DNA from: an uncultured Collinsella sp.
Lineage (GTDB): Bacteria; Actinomycetota; Coriobacteriia; Coriobacteriales; Coriobacteriaceae
Length of the DNA stretch: 52,269 bases
Assembly (NCBI GenBank): GCA_900757205.1
Contig: CAAENA010000018.1
Span: 1 to 52,269 of the forward strand
Reading direction: 5' to 3'
A model generated the notes under the pieces. It did no database searches and was not told the origin of the DNA. It saw only the letters and a program-made list of their open reading frames with translations. A program made the translations under genes and the position numbers. Of this stretch, positions 16,142 to 26,036 are shown one piece after another (the stretch's first letter is position 1; every line of letters begins with the position of its first letter).

Positions 16142-17581
16142 ATGGCAGGTAAATACGACGATCTTGCTGCCCAGATCGTAGAGCTGGTTGGTGGTAAGTC
16201 CAACGTCAAATGCGTCGCACACTGCATTACCCGTGTCCGTTTTAAGCTCAAGGACGAGTCGAAGGCCAATGACGAGGCAATCTCCGAGCTGCCCAACGTC
16301 ATCAAGGTCATGCACGCCAACGGCCAGTACCAGGTTGTTGTGGGCAACATCGTCGAGGACGTCTACGACGCCGTTCTCAAGGCCGGCGGTTTTAGCGACG
16401 GCGGCGCCGTCAACGCCGATGACGACGATGCCGCTCCCAAGGGCGTTACCGATGTGATCATCGACCTTATCTCGGGCATCTTCGCCCCCATGCTCGGCAC
16501 CTTCGCCGCTGCCGGTATCATGAAGGGCCTGCTGGCGCTCGCTACCTTCCTGGTCCCGAGCTTTGCCAACGACGGCGCCTACACGCTGCTCTACACCGTC
16601 GCTGACGGCATGTTCTACTTCCTGCCCGTGGTGCTTGGCTTTACTGCGGCCAAGAAGTTCAAGATGAGCGAGTTCAACGGCATGGCCATCGCCTTTGCCC
16701 TGGTCTATCCCACCATGGTTGCCCTGACCTCGGGCGAGGTTGTCGGCTCCGTCGAGCTCGGCTTTGCCGGCACCTTCTCTTGGTACACCACGTTCCTGGG
16801 CCTGCCGCTCATCATGCCTGCCTCGGGTTACACCAGCTCCGTTATCCCCATCCTTCTCATGATCTGGTTCGGTTCTACCCTCGAGCACTGGGTTAAGAAG
16901 TGGATGCCCGCTTCTATGAAGATGTTCTTCACCCCGTTGATCGTCGTCACCGTCACCGTCACCCTTGGCTACCTGGTCATTGGCCCCATCGCCACGCTCA
17001 TCACCAACCTGCTCGGTGAGTTCTTCGCACTGCTGTTTGGCCTGCCCGTGATCGGCTCCCTCCTGGGCTGCACCCTCGTCGGTGCCTTCTGGATGTGCCT
17101 GGTCATCTTTGGCTTCCACTGGTCGCTCGTGCCTATCGCGCTGGTCAACCTGTCCACTCTGGGCCACGACTACATCCTGGGCTCCGTTATCGCCCACTCC
17201 TTCTCGCTGGGCGCCGTGCTCTTTGCCATGTATCTCAAGAACAAGGACGAGAAGTTCCGCGGCATCGCGCTGCCGGCCATGATCTCCGCCTTCTTCTTTG
17301 GTGTCACTGAGCCCGCTATCTACGGTGTCGCCCTGCCCGATAAGAAGGCCTTCATCAACGCCAGCATCGGTTCTGCCGTGGGCGGCCTCATCATCGGTAT
17401 CTCCGGCGCCGTGGTGTACATGTCCGGTGGTCTGGGCGTCTTCAACTGGCTGTCCTTCATCGACCCCTCCGGTGTTAACGGCATCAACCACATGATCTGG
17501 GCTATCGTTGCTTCGCTCGTGGGTGCCGTCGTGGGCTTCGCAATCGAGTTTGTCACCTACAAGCCCGAGGCTGCCAAGTAG
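16142..17581 (+). CDS. PTS beta-glucoside transporter, EIIBC
   Basis: A 479-residue sugar permease of the PTS. The EIIB domain (1-90) carries the phosphorylated cysteine in HCITRVRF. A short linker leads to the EIIC domain, about ten membrane helices from 105 to 470 (GTFAAAGIMKGLLAL, PVVLGFTAAKKF, FFGVTEPAIYGV). The GVTEPAIYG loop is typical of the glucose/glucoside EIIC family. There is no C-terminal EIIA domain, so phosphate must come from a separate EIIA such as the one at 47006. ATG 16142 follows GAAAGGA. Gene order with the antiterminator and glucosidase points to beta-glucoside uptake. Confidence 0.93.
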   Translation: MAGKYDDLAAQIVELVGGKSNVKCVAHCITRVRFKLKDESKANDEAISELPNVIKVMHANGQYQVVVGNIVEDVYDAVLKAGGFSDGGAVNADDDDAAPKGVTDVIIDLISGIFAPMLGTFAAAGIMKGLLALATFLVPSFANDGAYTLLYTVADGMFYFLPVVLGFTAAKKFKMSEFNGMAIAFALVYPTMVALTSGEVVGSVELGFAGTFSWYTTFLGLPLIMPASGYTSSVIPILLMIWFGSTLEHWVKKWMPASMKMFFTPLIVVTVTVTLGYLVIGPIATLITNLLGEFFALLFGLPVIGSLLGCTLVGAFWMCLVIFGFHWSLVPIALVNLSTLGHDYILGSVIAHSFSLGAVLFAMYLKNKDEKFRGIALPAMISAFFFGVTEPAIYGVALPDKKAFINASIGSAVGGLIIGISGAVVYMSGGLGVFNWLSFIDPSGVNGINHMIWAIVASLVGAVVGFAIEFVTYKPEAAK

Positions 17582-17607
17582 CCCAAACGACAAAGACTCG
17601 GTACCAA

Positions 17608-17638
17608 GCCGGCGGGGGGAGCGCCCCGCCGGCTTTTT
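17608..17638 (+). terminator. Intrinsic terminator after EIIBC
   Basis: A 10-bp GC stem, GCCGGCGGGG/CCCCGCCGGC, is followed by TTTTT. Confidence 0.9.
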
Positions 17639-17697
17639 CCAAATGGGCGAGACGGTCTGCGCATGCGCCCGTTTGGGCAACTGCCCAAATCAAGACT

Positions 17698-17838
17698 ATG
17701 CCGGTTTACTACGATGAATCTACAGGGGCCGACCGCACCGTGATTTTTCGGAAATGGTCAAGCCTCCTACCTGCGATTTTTAGTTTTGCAATTTCCGGTG
17801 TGCTCGAGAGCCATCGATCCATCGTAGTAAACCGACAT
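17698..17838. repeat. 141-bp inverted-repeat element, tandem copy A
   Basis: The end ATGCCGGTTTACTACGATG is repeated inverted at 17820-17838 with one mismatch. The interior (GGTCAAGCCTCCTACCTGCG then TTTTTAGTTTTGC) is shared with copy B. Confidence 0.75.
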
Positions 17839-17889
17839 GGTTTTGATCGAACGGGCCTCGCGCGGGGCATCCAGTACATGCCTCGCCAC

Positions 17890-18038
17890 GAAACCGGCCC
17901 ATCTACTACGTTTATGTGGCAAGGGCCAACCACACGGTGGTTTTCCGAGAATCGTCAAGCCATCTACCTGCGGTTTTATTTTTGCCAATGCGGCGTGGTC
18001 GGGGGTTCGCGGCAAAACGTAGTAGATAGGCAGGTTTC
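17890..18038. repeat. 149-bp inverted-repeat element, tandem copy B
   Basis: The end GAAACCGGCCCATCTACTAC and the next four bases are repeated inverted at 18015-18038 with two mismatches. The interior CGTCAAGCCATCTACCTGCG and TTTTATTTTTGCC aligns with copy A in the same orientation. Copy B lies about 100 bp before the glucosidase gene. Confidence 0.75.
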
Positions 18039-18141
18039 GTGGCGGCGGTCCTTGTGCGGACCCCGAGCGGGGCGCAAATTACCCCGCGGACGCCGCCCCA
18101 GCGTCCGTGGAACCCTCCCAACACGTACGAAAGGAGCCAAC

Positions 18142-19590
18142 ATGGCTTTTCCCGATGGATTTCTGTGGGGCGGCGCCACTGCCGCCAATCAGTGCGAAGG
18201 CGGATACAACGAGGACGGCAAGGGCCTCAGTGTTCCCGATATCATGACCGGCGGCACGGTCTCCGAGCCGCGCTACATTACCGACGGCATTCTGCCCCAG
18301 TACCACTATCCCAGCCACGAGGCCGTGGACATGTACCATCACTACCTCGACGATATCAAGCTTTTTGGCGAGATGGGCTTTAAGTGCTACCGCATGTCCA
18401 TTAACTGGAGCCGCATCTTCCCCAACGGCGATGAGGCCGAGCCCAACCAGGCCGGCATCGAGTTCTACCGTCGCGTGTTCCAGGCCTGTCAGGAGCAGGG
18501 CATCGAGCCCATGGTCACCCTCAGCCACTACGAGCTGCCCTATGGCCTGTCCAAAAACTACGGCGGCTGGGAGAACCCCAAGCTCATCGATTTCTATCTC
18601 AACTACGCCCGCACTGTCATGATCGAGTACAAGGGCCTGGTGCGCTACTGGCTCACCTTTAACGAGATCAATTGCCTGCTCATGGGCGGCTTTGGCGGCG
18701 TGATGGGCGGCGGTATGGTGCCCGAGGCAACTGACACGCCCATGGCCTTTGGCAACTGCGACTGGGACGATCCGCAGGCGCGCTTCGACGCTCTGCACCA
18801 TCAGTTCCTGGCAAGCGCCAAGTGCGTCACCATGGGTCATCAGATCGATCCCCAGAACAAGATCGGCTGCATGATCGCCGGCAACGCCTGCTACCCGCAT
18901 ACGTGCAATCCAGCTGACGTCCTGGCGGCGCAAAAGCAGCAGCGCGAGATGAACTTCTACTGCGGCGACGTGCAGGTGCGCGGTGCGTATCCCTCATGGG
19001 CGCCCAGCGTGTGGCGCCGCGAAGGCGTGCACGTGGAGGTTTCACCCGAGGATGCCGCCACGCTGGCCGGCGGCAAGGTCGACTTCTACAGCTTTAGCTA
19101 CTACATGAGCGCCACCGCCACGGCCGACCCGGTGCTGCTGGAGCAGGGCAACATCTTTGGTGGCGCCGGCAACGAGTATCTCAAGAAGAGCGATTGGGGT
19201 TGGGCAATCGACCCCGAGGGCCTGCGTTACTACCTGGAGGAGGTCTACGACCGCTACCAAGTGCCGCTGATGATCGTCGAGAACGGCCTGGGCGCGGTGG
19301 ATGAGGTCGAGGCGGACGGCGCGATCCACGACGGCTACCGCATCGATTACCTGCGCGATCATATCAAGCAGATGGAGATTGCCATCGAGGACGGCGTGGA
19401 CCTGATGGGCTACACCATGTGGGGCTGCATCGATTTGGTGAGTGCCTCGACCGGCGAGATGAAGAAGCGCTACGGCTTTATCTACGTCGACAAGGACAAC
19501 GACGGTAACGGTACACTCGCCCGCAGCCGCAAGGACAGCTTCTTCTGGTACAAGAAGGTCATCGAGTCCAACGGCGCCGACCTGGTCTAG
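18142..19590 (+). CDS. 6-phospho-beta-glucosidase, GH1
   Basis: A 482-residue family 1 glycosidase that would hydrolyse phosphorylated beta-glucosides imported by the adjacent PTS. The N-terminal signature FLWGGATAANQCEGG is present, then the acid/base glutamate in TFNEIN and the nucleophile glutamate in IVENGLG. MYHHYLDDIKLFGEMGFKCY and SINWSRIFPNG are typical of the phospho-glucosidase branch. AAAGGAG precedes ATG 18142. The same frame stays open back to 17698, but that part crosses repeat elements and is not counted. The neighbouring EIIBC and LicT genes support the substrate class. Confidence 0.94.
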   Translation: MAFPDGFLWGGATAANQCEGGYNEDGKGLSVPDIMTGGTVSEPRYITDGILPQYHYPSHEAVDMYHHYLDDIKLFGEMGFKCYRMSINWSRIFPNGDEAEPNQAGIEFYRRVFQACQEQGIEPMVTLSHYELPYGLSKNYGGWENPKLIDFYLNYARTVMIEYKGLVRYWLTFNEINCLLMGGFGGVMGGGMVPEATDTPMAFGNCDWDDPQARFDALHHQFLASAKCVTMGHQIDPQNKIGCMIAGNACYPHTCNPADVLAAQKQQREMNFYCGDVQVRGAYPSWAPSVWRREGVHVEVSPEDAATLAGGKVDFYSFSYYMSATATADPVLLEQGNIFGGAGNEYLKKSDWGWAIDPEGLRYYLEEVYDRYQVPLMIVENGLGAVDEVEADGAIHDGYRIDYLRDHIKQMEIAIEDGVDLMGYTMWGCIDLVSASTGEMKKRYGFIYVDKDNDGNGTLARSRKDSFFWYKKVIESNGADLV

Positions 19591-19617
19591 CCAAGCCTCA
19601 ACCAGCGTAAACGTCGC

Positions 19618-19658
19618 AACCACCACAGAGGGGCCAGGCACCTTTGTGGTGGTTTTTG
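19618..19658. repeat. GCCAGGCA-type hairpin repeat acting as terminator
   Basis: The stem AACCACCACAGAGG/CCTTTGTGGTGGTT encloses GGGCCAGGCA and is followed by TTTTTGC, 28 bp after the glucosidase stop. Confidence 0.8.
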
Positions 19659-19660
19659 CT

Positions 19661-19697
19661 TTGGTAGATTTTTGTGAGATGCCTTACAATCTACCAA
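19661..19697. promoter_or_regulatory. Inverted repeat, possible operator, upstream of the MFS gene
   Basis: Perfect 10-bp arms TTGGTAGATT and AATCTACCAA are separated by 17 bases. Position suggests an operator or hairpin in the MFS gene's upstream region; no regulator is identified. Confidence 0.35.
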
Positions 19698-19826
19698 GTA
19701 GTTCACGCTGAGCGAAGAACGGAGAGAAGGGTCCTGATGCGTCCTTAATGTTTCATGAGGATAGATTGATTTGATAGACGGTGGCGAATGTCCACCGCCC
19801 GTATTCGTATGAAACGAGGAGTCTCC

Positions 19827-21107
19827 ATGCTCGCATCTCTTTTTTCAAAGCCTCAATCATCGCTGTCCGCGCAGGCTAAGCACCTGGTGACAATGCGCTT
19901 CCTCATATATACCGGCTTTCAGACCAGTTATTTTATCGGCGTCATCGGAACGCTCACCTATGCGGACGACGCTTCGGTCGTCGCGACATCGCTGGCCGTC
20001 CTCTTTATGAACGTCTTCGTGATCCTGGGGTCCTTTGCGGGCGGCGCGGTGCTCGACGCTTGGGGTCCGTGCCGGCATTTCTTGCTGAGCATCGTCGGCG
20101 CTCTCGCAACTGGCACGGCAATCATCGCCTTTGGTAGCGCGACCGGCGTCGTCCTACTCGGCGCGGTGTTCCTGGGCTTTGTGATGGGATTTGCCCAGCC
20201 CATCGCCACGTCCTATCCGGCCTACCTCACCGACGATCCTGTCGAGCTCAAAGACATCAACTCCGCCATCGCCATGTTTTCAAACGTGAGTATCATCGTT
20301 GGCCCCACGCTGGGCGGCTTTGTCGCGGCGGCTGCATCGTCGCGCGCGGTGTTCGTGCTCATGATGCTCTTTACCGTGCTGGCGTTCGTTGTCGGTTGGG
20401 GCTTTAGGCCGCAGACCAGCCATGTCGCCGGGCATGCGGATGCCGATTCGGCAGAGGAAGGGGAGCGTGCGGGACAAAGCTCCAACCCCAGCACGTCCGC
20501 CCGCGCCACCTTCGCAGCCAGCATCAAGACAGTCTTCACCAACAGCGTCCTCGCCCTGCTGTTCTGCATCATTTTTCTTTCGAACTTTGGCTACGGAGCC
20601 TTCGATCCGCTGGAGTCGTTCTTCTACCGCGATGTCCTGCACGTCGGCGTTGAGTGGATGGGCTGGCTCTCGTCTGCCTGCGGTGTCGGCGCGGTGCTGG
20701 GTGCCGTGCTCGCGCTCCGCTTGCCGCCGCACCTGGTCAACCTTAAAACGCTGCTCGTGGCACTTATGTCCGTGGGCCTGGGAAGCCTGCTCTATGTGGG
20801 GACGCCGTACGTGGGTGTGGCCCTCGTCGGTCAGGTCGCCCTGGGCATAGCTTGGGGCATCGTCAACCCGCTCCACAACACGATCGTGCAAACGACGGCG
20901 CCGCTCGAGCAGCTCGGTCGCGTGAACTCGGTCATGGGCTTTGGCAATATGTTCGCCGGCGTGGCCCCGCTGGCGATTGCCCCGTGGCTGGCGGCGACAT
21001 TTGGCGTACAACGGACACTCGTGGGGGCAGGCATGGTCGTGACGGCGGTTCCCGCGGCGCTGCTGCTGTTTGGACGCCGGCATCTGGATCGTGCCGTAAA
21101 GCGGTAA
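19827..21107 (+). CDS. MFS transporter
   Basis: A 426-residue major facilitator with about twelve membrane helices split by a polar central loop (about residues 195-235). GGAVLDAWGPCRHFLL in the first loop resembles the conserved MFS loop 2-3 motif. The fold resembles multidrug or macrolide efflux MFS proteins, but the substrate cannot be read from sequence. ATG 19827 is preferred because CGAGGAG precedes it; the frame opens 13 codons upstream. It is monocistronic, with hairpins on both sides. Confidence 0.88.
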   Translation: MLASLFSKPQSSLSAQAKHLVTMRFLIYTGFQTSYFIGVIGTLTYADDASVVATSLAVLFMNVFVILGSFAGGAVLDAWGPCRHFLLSIVGALATGTAIIAFGSATGVVLLGAVFLGFVMGFAQPIATSYPAYLTDDPVELKDINSAIAMFSNVSIIVGPTLGGFVAAAASSRAVFVLMMLFTVLAFVVGWGFRPQTSHVAGHADADSAEEGERAGQSSNPSTSARATFAASIKTVFTNSVLALLFCIIFLSNFGYGAFDPLESFFYRDVLHVGVEWMGWLSSACGVGAVLGAVLALRLPPHLVNLKTLLVALMSVGLGSLLYVGTPYVGVALVGQVALGIAWGIVNPLHNTIVQTTAPLEQLGRVNSVMGFGNMFAGVAPLAIAPWLAATFGVQRTLVGAGMVVTAVPAALLLFGRRHLDRAVKR

Positions 21108-21119
21108 GAAACAGGTAAG

Positions 21120-21184
21120 AAACCATCACAACATTCGATGAAAATCGCGATTTTGCCGAAAAACGTCGAATGTTGTGATGGTTT
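21120..21184. repeat. 63-bp inverted-repeat element, copy 3
   Basis: Perfect 18-bp arms AACCATCACAACATTCGA/TCGAATGTTGTGATGGTT, one base longer on each side. The core is in the opposite orientation to copies 1 and 2. It lies 12 bp after the MFS stop. Confidence 0.9.
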
Positions 21185-21233
21185 GCGCCCCGGGTCAGGC
21201 CATCCTGCGGATCCGGCCACCCTGCGGGTCCGG

Positions 21234-21272
21234 CCACCACAAAGGGGCCAGGCACCTTTGTGGTGGTTTTTG
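21234..21272. repeat. GCCAGGCA-type hairpin repeat
   Basis: A perfect 12-bp stem, CCACCACAAAGG/CCTTTGTGGTGG, surrounds GGCCAGGCA and is followed by TTTTTGC. Just upstream are three short direct repeats of the form ATCCGGCCACCCTGCGGGTC (21183-21233). Confidence 0.8.
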
Positions 21273-21359
21273 CTTTAACGGGCCGCGCCTGTGCCTTGGT
21301 ATACCATGTACGCCGTTTGCGAATACACCCCACACCGCCGTACAACCCAGAAGGCCCCC

Positions 21360-22181
21360 ATGGACACCACCTTCAGCCACATCAAAGCCGTGTTCTGCGA
21401 TATCGACGGCACGCTGCTCACGAGCCAGCACACGGTGTCCCCGCGCACCGTGGCGGCGATCCGCGCCCTGCGCGAGCGCGGCGTGCTCTTTGGCCTGTGC
21501 ACCGGGCGCGACGCCCACGCGACCGAGGCCATGTACGAGCTCTGGGGCATCGAAGGCCTGGTGGACGTGCTCGTGGGCTGCGGCGGCGCCGAGGTCATCG
21601 ACCGCGCACACGACATCAACGAGCTGAGCTATCCGCTGCCGGGCGAGACCATCGCGCGCATCTGCAAGCGCATGGCGGACCTTCCGGCAACGCCCGTCTG
21701 CCCCCGAGACGGCGTGTTCTGCGTGCCCGAGAGCAACGCGTGCGTCGAGCACCTGTCGCGCGTCGATGGCGTGCCCTACCAGGTGGTCGATTTTGCCGAG
21801 TTTTTGCGCGAGCCGCAGCCCAAGGTGATGTTTACCATGGCGCCCGAGGTAATGCCGCGGGTGATTGAGCGGGCGTCGACGTTTGTCGATGACACTGTTA
21901 AGGCGGCGGCTCTGCAAACCACGCAGCGGCTCTACGAGTTCATGGATCCGCGCGTGTCCAAGACGCGCGGCCTTGTGCGCGTGGCGGAGCTCAACGATAT
22001 GGAGCTCCAGGACATCTGCGTGTTTGGCGATGCGGACAACGACACCTGCATGGTGGCCGACGCCGGCGTGGGCGTGGCTATGGCAAACGGCAGCGACGCC
22101 ACCCGTACCGCCGCGGACTTTGTAACCGCGAGCAACGACGAGGACGGCATCGCGATCTTTATCGAGGAACATCTGCTGTAG
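21360..22181 (+). CDS. Cof-type HAD-IIB hydrolase
   Basis: A 273-residue phosphatase of the haloacid dehalogenase superfamily. Motif I is CDIDGTLLTS near residue 13, with nucleophile and acid/base aspartates. Motif II/III residues fit, and motif IV is VFGDADNDTCMVADAG. The alpha/beta cap between about residues 85 and 190 puts it in the IIB (Cof) group, which acts on sugar phosphates, flavin or pyridoxal phosphates. ATG 21360 lacks a clear ribosome site, so translation may be weak or start elsewhere. No partner gene is adjacent. Confidence 0.88.
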   Translation: MDTTFSHIKAVFCDIDGTLLTSQHTVSPRTVAAIRALRERGVLFGLCTGRDAHATEAMYELWGIEGLVDVLVGCGGAEVIDRAHDINELSYPLPGETIARICKRMADLPATPVCPRDGVFCVPESNACVEHLSRVDGVPYQVVDFAEFLREPQPKVMFTMAPEVMPRVIERASTFVDDTVKAAALQTTQRLYEFMDPRVSKTRGLVRVAELNDMELQDICVFGDADNDTCMVADAGVGVAMANGSDATRTAADFVTASNDEDGIAIFIEEHLL

Positions 22182-22192
22182 CGCTGGGGAAG

Positions 22193-22231
22193 AACCACCG
22201 CAGAAGGGGGCAGGCTCTTTTGCGGTGGCCT
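22193..22231. repeat. GCCAGGCA-type hairpin repeat, diverged
   Basis: AACCACCGCAGAAGG and CTTTTGCGGTGG surround GGGCAGGCT, 12 bp after the HAD stop. It is a diverged member of the hairpin family. Confidence 0.6.
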
Positions 22232-22684
22232 CAGGCGTTTTGGGCGAATTGATACCTAAAAACTGCGCGCAAATTCAAATTTGGTTGTATGAACATCTCG
22301 CTTCTAACCACCGATAGGTTTAAGATATTCTCATCAATTTGGTAGGATATTCATCCCGGTTGATGACCTACCGCTCACGGTCGATTTTCGACCGCTCACA
22401 GGATGTTTGCTCTTGAGCAAATTGTTGTGCAAATAAATCTAATGCCATTAAAAAATAATACGCAACTAAATTACCAGCAGAAACAAAAAATAGATAGCGA
22501 ATAAACGAAGGCAAATCCGTGCAATTGTCAAGAGAATTAAGAACTTGCACAAAAATGTCGGTTTTGCTGTTCAGATGTTTAAACAATCGTTATAATTGCA
22601 TCACTTACGAGCGCAATTACAGATTGCGCAGATACGTTTGATAGTGAAAGAGCAAGATCGCGGTCTCTTGGGGAGGAGACATCG
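22232..22684. other. AT-rich gene-free leader of the pilus locus
   Basis: This 450-bp stretch has markedly lower GC than its surroundings. It contains a TATAAT at 22591-22596 with a weak -35 (TGTTCA, 22568-22573) at 17-bp spacing, and a short hairpin GGTCGA-TTT-TCGACC near 22379-22394. No convincing coding frame is seen. Confidence 0.5.
22568..22596 (+). promoter_or_regulatory. Candidate pilus operon promoter
   Basis: A consensus -10 TATAAT with a poor -35 TGTTCA, 89 bp before the adhesin start codon. Confidence 0.4.
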
Positions 22685-25600
22685 ATGAAAGCGAATTCGG
22701 ACAAATCTAAGCAGAGTAATAGGGCGACGCGCCGTGTACTGGCAGGCGTTTTGTGCGGAGCCTCCGTGTTGAGCTTGGTACTGTCGCTCGTCATGCCCCC
22801 GATCTCGCAGGCCATTGCCAACGATGCCCAGCCAGCTTCTACCGAGGAAACTGTGATGGGGGGGGGGTTCCTCAAGCGAATCTACTGTTGTAGACAACAC
22901 CACTAACGGGGATGCCGAGAACCAGAATAGTGATGATGCCGAGAATGGCGAGACCGATCCTTCAAATGGCCTTGAGCAGAATCAGGTTGAGGATCAGCCT
23001 GAGGACGAGCTACTGGGTGAAGACGGCAAGTCGTCGGATGACAATGCTGCAATGGCGGTCGCGGAAGGCGAGCAGGCCGAAGCGGCATCCGGTGAGATAG
23101 ATAGCGCGGAAAAGCTGAAAACTGAGCTGGAGAAGGCGAGCGACGCTGCCAACTTTAAGCTTACGAAAGATATTGTTACCAGCGAGACAATTCAGCTCAA
23201 TAAAAGCGGCAGTATTATCACGTTGGATCTAAATGGCTGCAAGATTAAGCATGAGAGTTCCAATCAGCCTCTCTTCAATATCACCGCTGGAGCAACGTTG
23301 ACCGTCAAGGACGGCCAGCAAGCTGCCCCGACAGAGACCATGGTTAATGGAGTAAATAACGGCAATCTCGCTTCAATGGATTACGACGGTTCCAGCATCC
23401 CGACCAAGCTTACCTACTACGTAACCGAATCGGTCGCAAAGGGAACCGGTACAACCGAGACCCTTAAAGGGTATAAGGCTGATATCAAGGGCGCCATCGT
23501 GGCGTGCGGTAACGCCGACGCTACTGGTTTAAAGCTCGTCAACCTTTATAATGGCGGCAACTTCAATTTTGAAAGTGGCGTACTCACACAAAAGAAGGAT
23601 GACCGTATCGGCAACCTCATCTATGCCGAGAACGGCTCTACCGTCAACATGAGCGGTGGATACGTTTGTGGTGCCTCTACGGGAACTTCGGGTGCCGGCG
23701 CGGGCATTATGGTATCCAACGCGAACGGTGGCGCCTCGACTCTTAAGCTGACTGGTGGTGTAATCGCTGGCAACTATGCCCCCAATGGTGGCGGCGTGTA
23801 CGCTAACGGATCCACAGTTAATATGACCGGCGGCACGATTTCCGGTAACGGTACGCTCAAAGACCGATCGGGCTACGGCGCCGGTGTTTGTGCTGTTAGT
23901 TCAACTGTAGTCATTTCAGATGGTTACATCACCAACAACAACTATCAGTTCTACAGCGAAAATGAAGGCTCCACGAAGCATATTGGTAACGGATGTCACG
24001 GCGGCGGTGGTATTGCTGCCTTCAATAGCGGCAGTCTCACAATTAACGGTGGCTTCATCACCGGTAACTATTCTGCCGAGGCCGGTGGCGGTATTTATGC
24101 TGGCGCTTGGAATCGGGCTCTCTCCTTGTTTTCGTTCTCTGGTGGAAGCATCGCCAGCAATGTGGCGCAAAACTCAGAGGGTGGCGGCATCCGTATCGCT
24201 GCGCCTACAGTTGGCGAATTTAATGTGAGCGGCAAGAAAGCCTACATAACTAACAATACGACTAATACCACCAATGACTGGGGTGGCGGTGGCGTTTTTG
24301 TCCAGGGAGGCAACAGTGACGAGGGCGTTAATTCGGCGCGTCTCAAGATATATAACGCCCTGATTACCAAAAACTCGGCTAAGGGCTATGGTGGTGGCTT
24401 CGCAGCCTGCCCGAGCGGCAAGACGGCGATTACCGATGCCAATGGTATTGCGATTTTCGGAAACACCGATGCAAACGGTGAGAATCTATCAGGTGGCACC
24501 AATGGTAAGAATGAAGACCAGCCTCCAAGTGTTGATGGCGGTGAGATTACCGATGACTTCAAGAGGCGTGGCCATGAGGACCTCTTCCTTATCCGCAAGT
24601 CGGATAACGCTGACTATATCGCAGCCGTAACGGGCCAGATGCTCGGCGGTGGTGCTGCAAATTGGTCGGGCACGATTGACGGTCAGCCTACGACCATCGG
24701 TAAGTATGACGGAGTCCAGGCCAAGTACATGATTGGCCTAAAGTCCGAACCGTTCGTTGAAGATCAAAATGAAGCTATAAGGCTGGCTACGTTATATATC
24801 ACGGGCAACAGTTCCAACATCCACGGTGGTGGCATCATGACCAACGGCGACGTAATCGCTGGCTCCACTCAAGAAGTCAAGGTTTACCCCAAGATGAAGC
24901 TCAATGGCTCCAAGGTGCTTAAGGACGGCACGCTTAAAGGAAATGACTTCGATTTCCAGCTACTCAGACAGAACAAGATTATTAACGAACAAGGCGGGAT
25001 CTCATATACAGTTCCGAGCTTTGACTCCAATGGCAAACTTCAGCTCAATGGCTGCTCGGTGGTTGATACGGTGAAAAACGATGGGGATGGAAATCTCACC
25101 TTTGATCTGGGTGAAGTTTATGCCGACGACGATCTTGTTTACTACTTGGTAGAGGTTCCGGGCACGGACAAGAACGTGACTTACGACAAAACGATCTACA
25201 AAATTGATCCTGAGGTTGTGAGGGATGAGAAAAAGTCGCACAACGTGCTTGACATTAAATACACGTATTACAAAGTCGGGAGCGTTTCGGTAACAAAGGT
25301 AAAAAATGACGGCGCTGGCGCAAGAACGCCAGAAACAGAATCAGCAGCCACCGTAGCAGCTGAAGGCGAAAACGCTGTTATCGTTGCGCTTACCAGTGGT
25401 GCAACTTTCACTAACAAATACACTCCGTACACCTCCAAGGGCTCTTGGACTCCCAAGGTGACTAAGGTTGTTAAGGGTGGCGAGATGAAGGAGTTCACGC
25501 TCGAGCTTGCGGATAACGATAAGTTCGATAATGCCGAGACGGTTACGACTGACCCCAAGGGCGAGATTACCCCCACTGCCGACGGTGACAAGTCCCAGAC

Positions 25601-26036
25601 CCGGAGCTTCAAGCCGATCGAGTACGAACTCAATCAACTCGACAAGCTCGCGTCCGACTCCACGGGCCGTGGCGCTTCCAAGACCTTCACGTACTATGTG
25701 CGCGAGAAAACTGACGGTTCGCTGTTCTCGCACTATAAATACGACAAGTCTGTCTATCGATTTGACGTCACGATGACGGACAATACAAACGGCAAAATCG
25801 AGCCCACGAATGTGGCCTGCACCAAGATCGTTGACGCCGACGGTAATCCCATCGATGGCACCAAACCCGAGTCCACCCCCACCTTCACCAACACCTACTC
25901 CACCACATTGCCCCTTTCTGGTATGTCGGGCGTCACTCTGACGTACCTTGCCGGCGCGGCGGCGCTTTGCGCTGCTGCGGCCTGGATGCACATTCGTCGC
26001 AAGGCGAATGCGAAGGGAGGCGAGCGTCGTGAATAA
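22685..26036 (+). CDS. Phase-variable, sortase-anchored beta-helix adhesin (frame interrupted at G10)
   Basis: ATG 22685 follows GGGGAGGAG and begins a signal peptide (charged head, VLAGVLCGASVLSLVLSLVM, cleavage near residue 45). At codon 58 a run of ten G shifts the frame and translation ends at 22906. Removing one G joins it to the long frame ending at 26036, giving about 1116 residues. An acidic Asn/Asp/Glu linker is followed by a right-handed beta-helix of GGGIYAG/NMTGGTISGN-type turns (about 170-640), then two FctA/Spy0128-like isopeptide pilin domains ending in FTNKY and FTNTY. The end carries the sorting signal LPLSG, a membrane helix and Arg/Lys-rich tail. It overlaps the next pilin gene by 8 bp. 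Likely a pilus tip adhesin, OFF in this sequence. Confidence 0.85.
22858..22867 (+). repeat. Poly-G tract (G10), phase switch
   Basis: Ten consecutive G residues lie just after the signal peptide coding region. Nine would restore the long reading frame. Such tracts slip readily during replication. Confidence 0.85.

Noticed and set aside
16070..17680. Minus-strand ORF of 536 codons opposite EIIBC
   Set aside because: Strongly biased to Asp, Gly, His and Gln, with no domain; it is the reverse of the membrane protein gene.
17698..18141. In-frame N-terminal extension of the 6-phospho-beta-glucosidase
   Set aside because: It crosses two inverted-repeat elements and GH1 enzymes start at the FLWGGATA region. 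AAAGGAG precedes ATG 18142.
22368..22586. Minus-strand 72-codon ORF in the AT-rich pilus leader
   Set aside because: No ribosome site or recognisable domain, and it overlaps the likely promoter region of the adhesin.
23052..26036. Adhesin gene starting at ATG 23052
   Set aside because: This start lacks a signal peptide and a ribosome site, although the protein has a cell-wall sorting signal. The upstream frame joined across the G tract supplies both.
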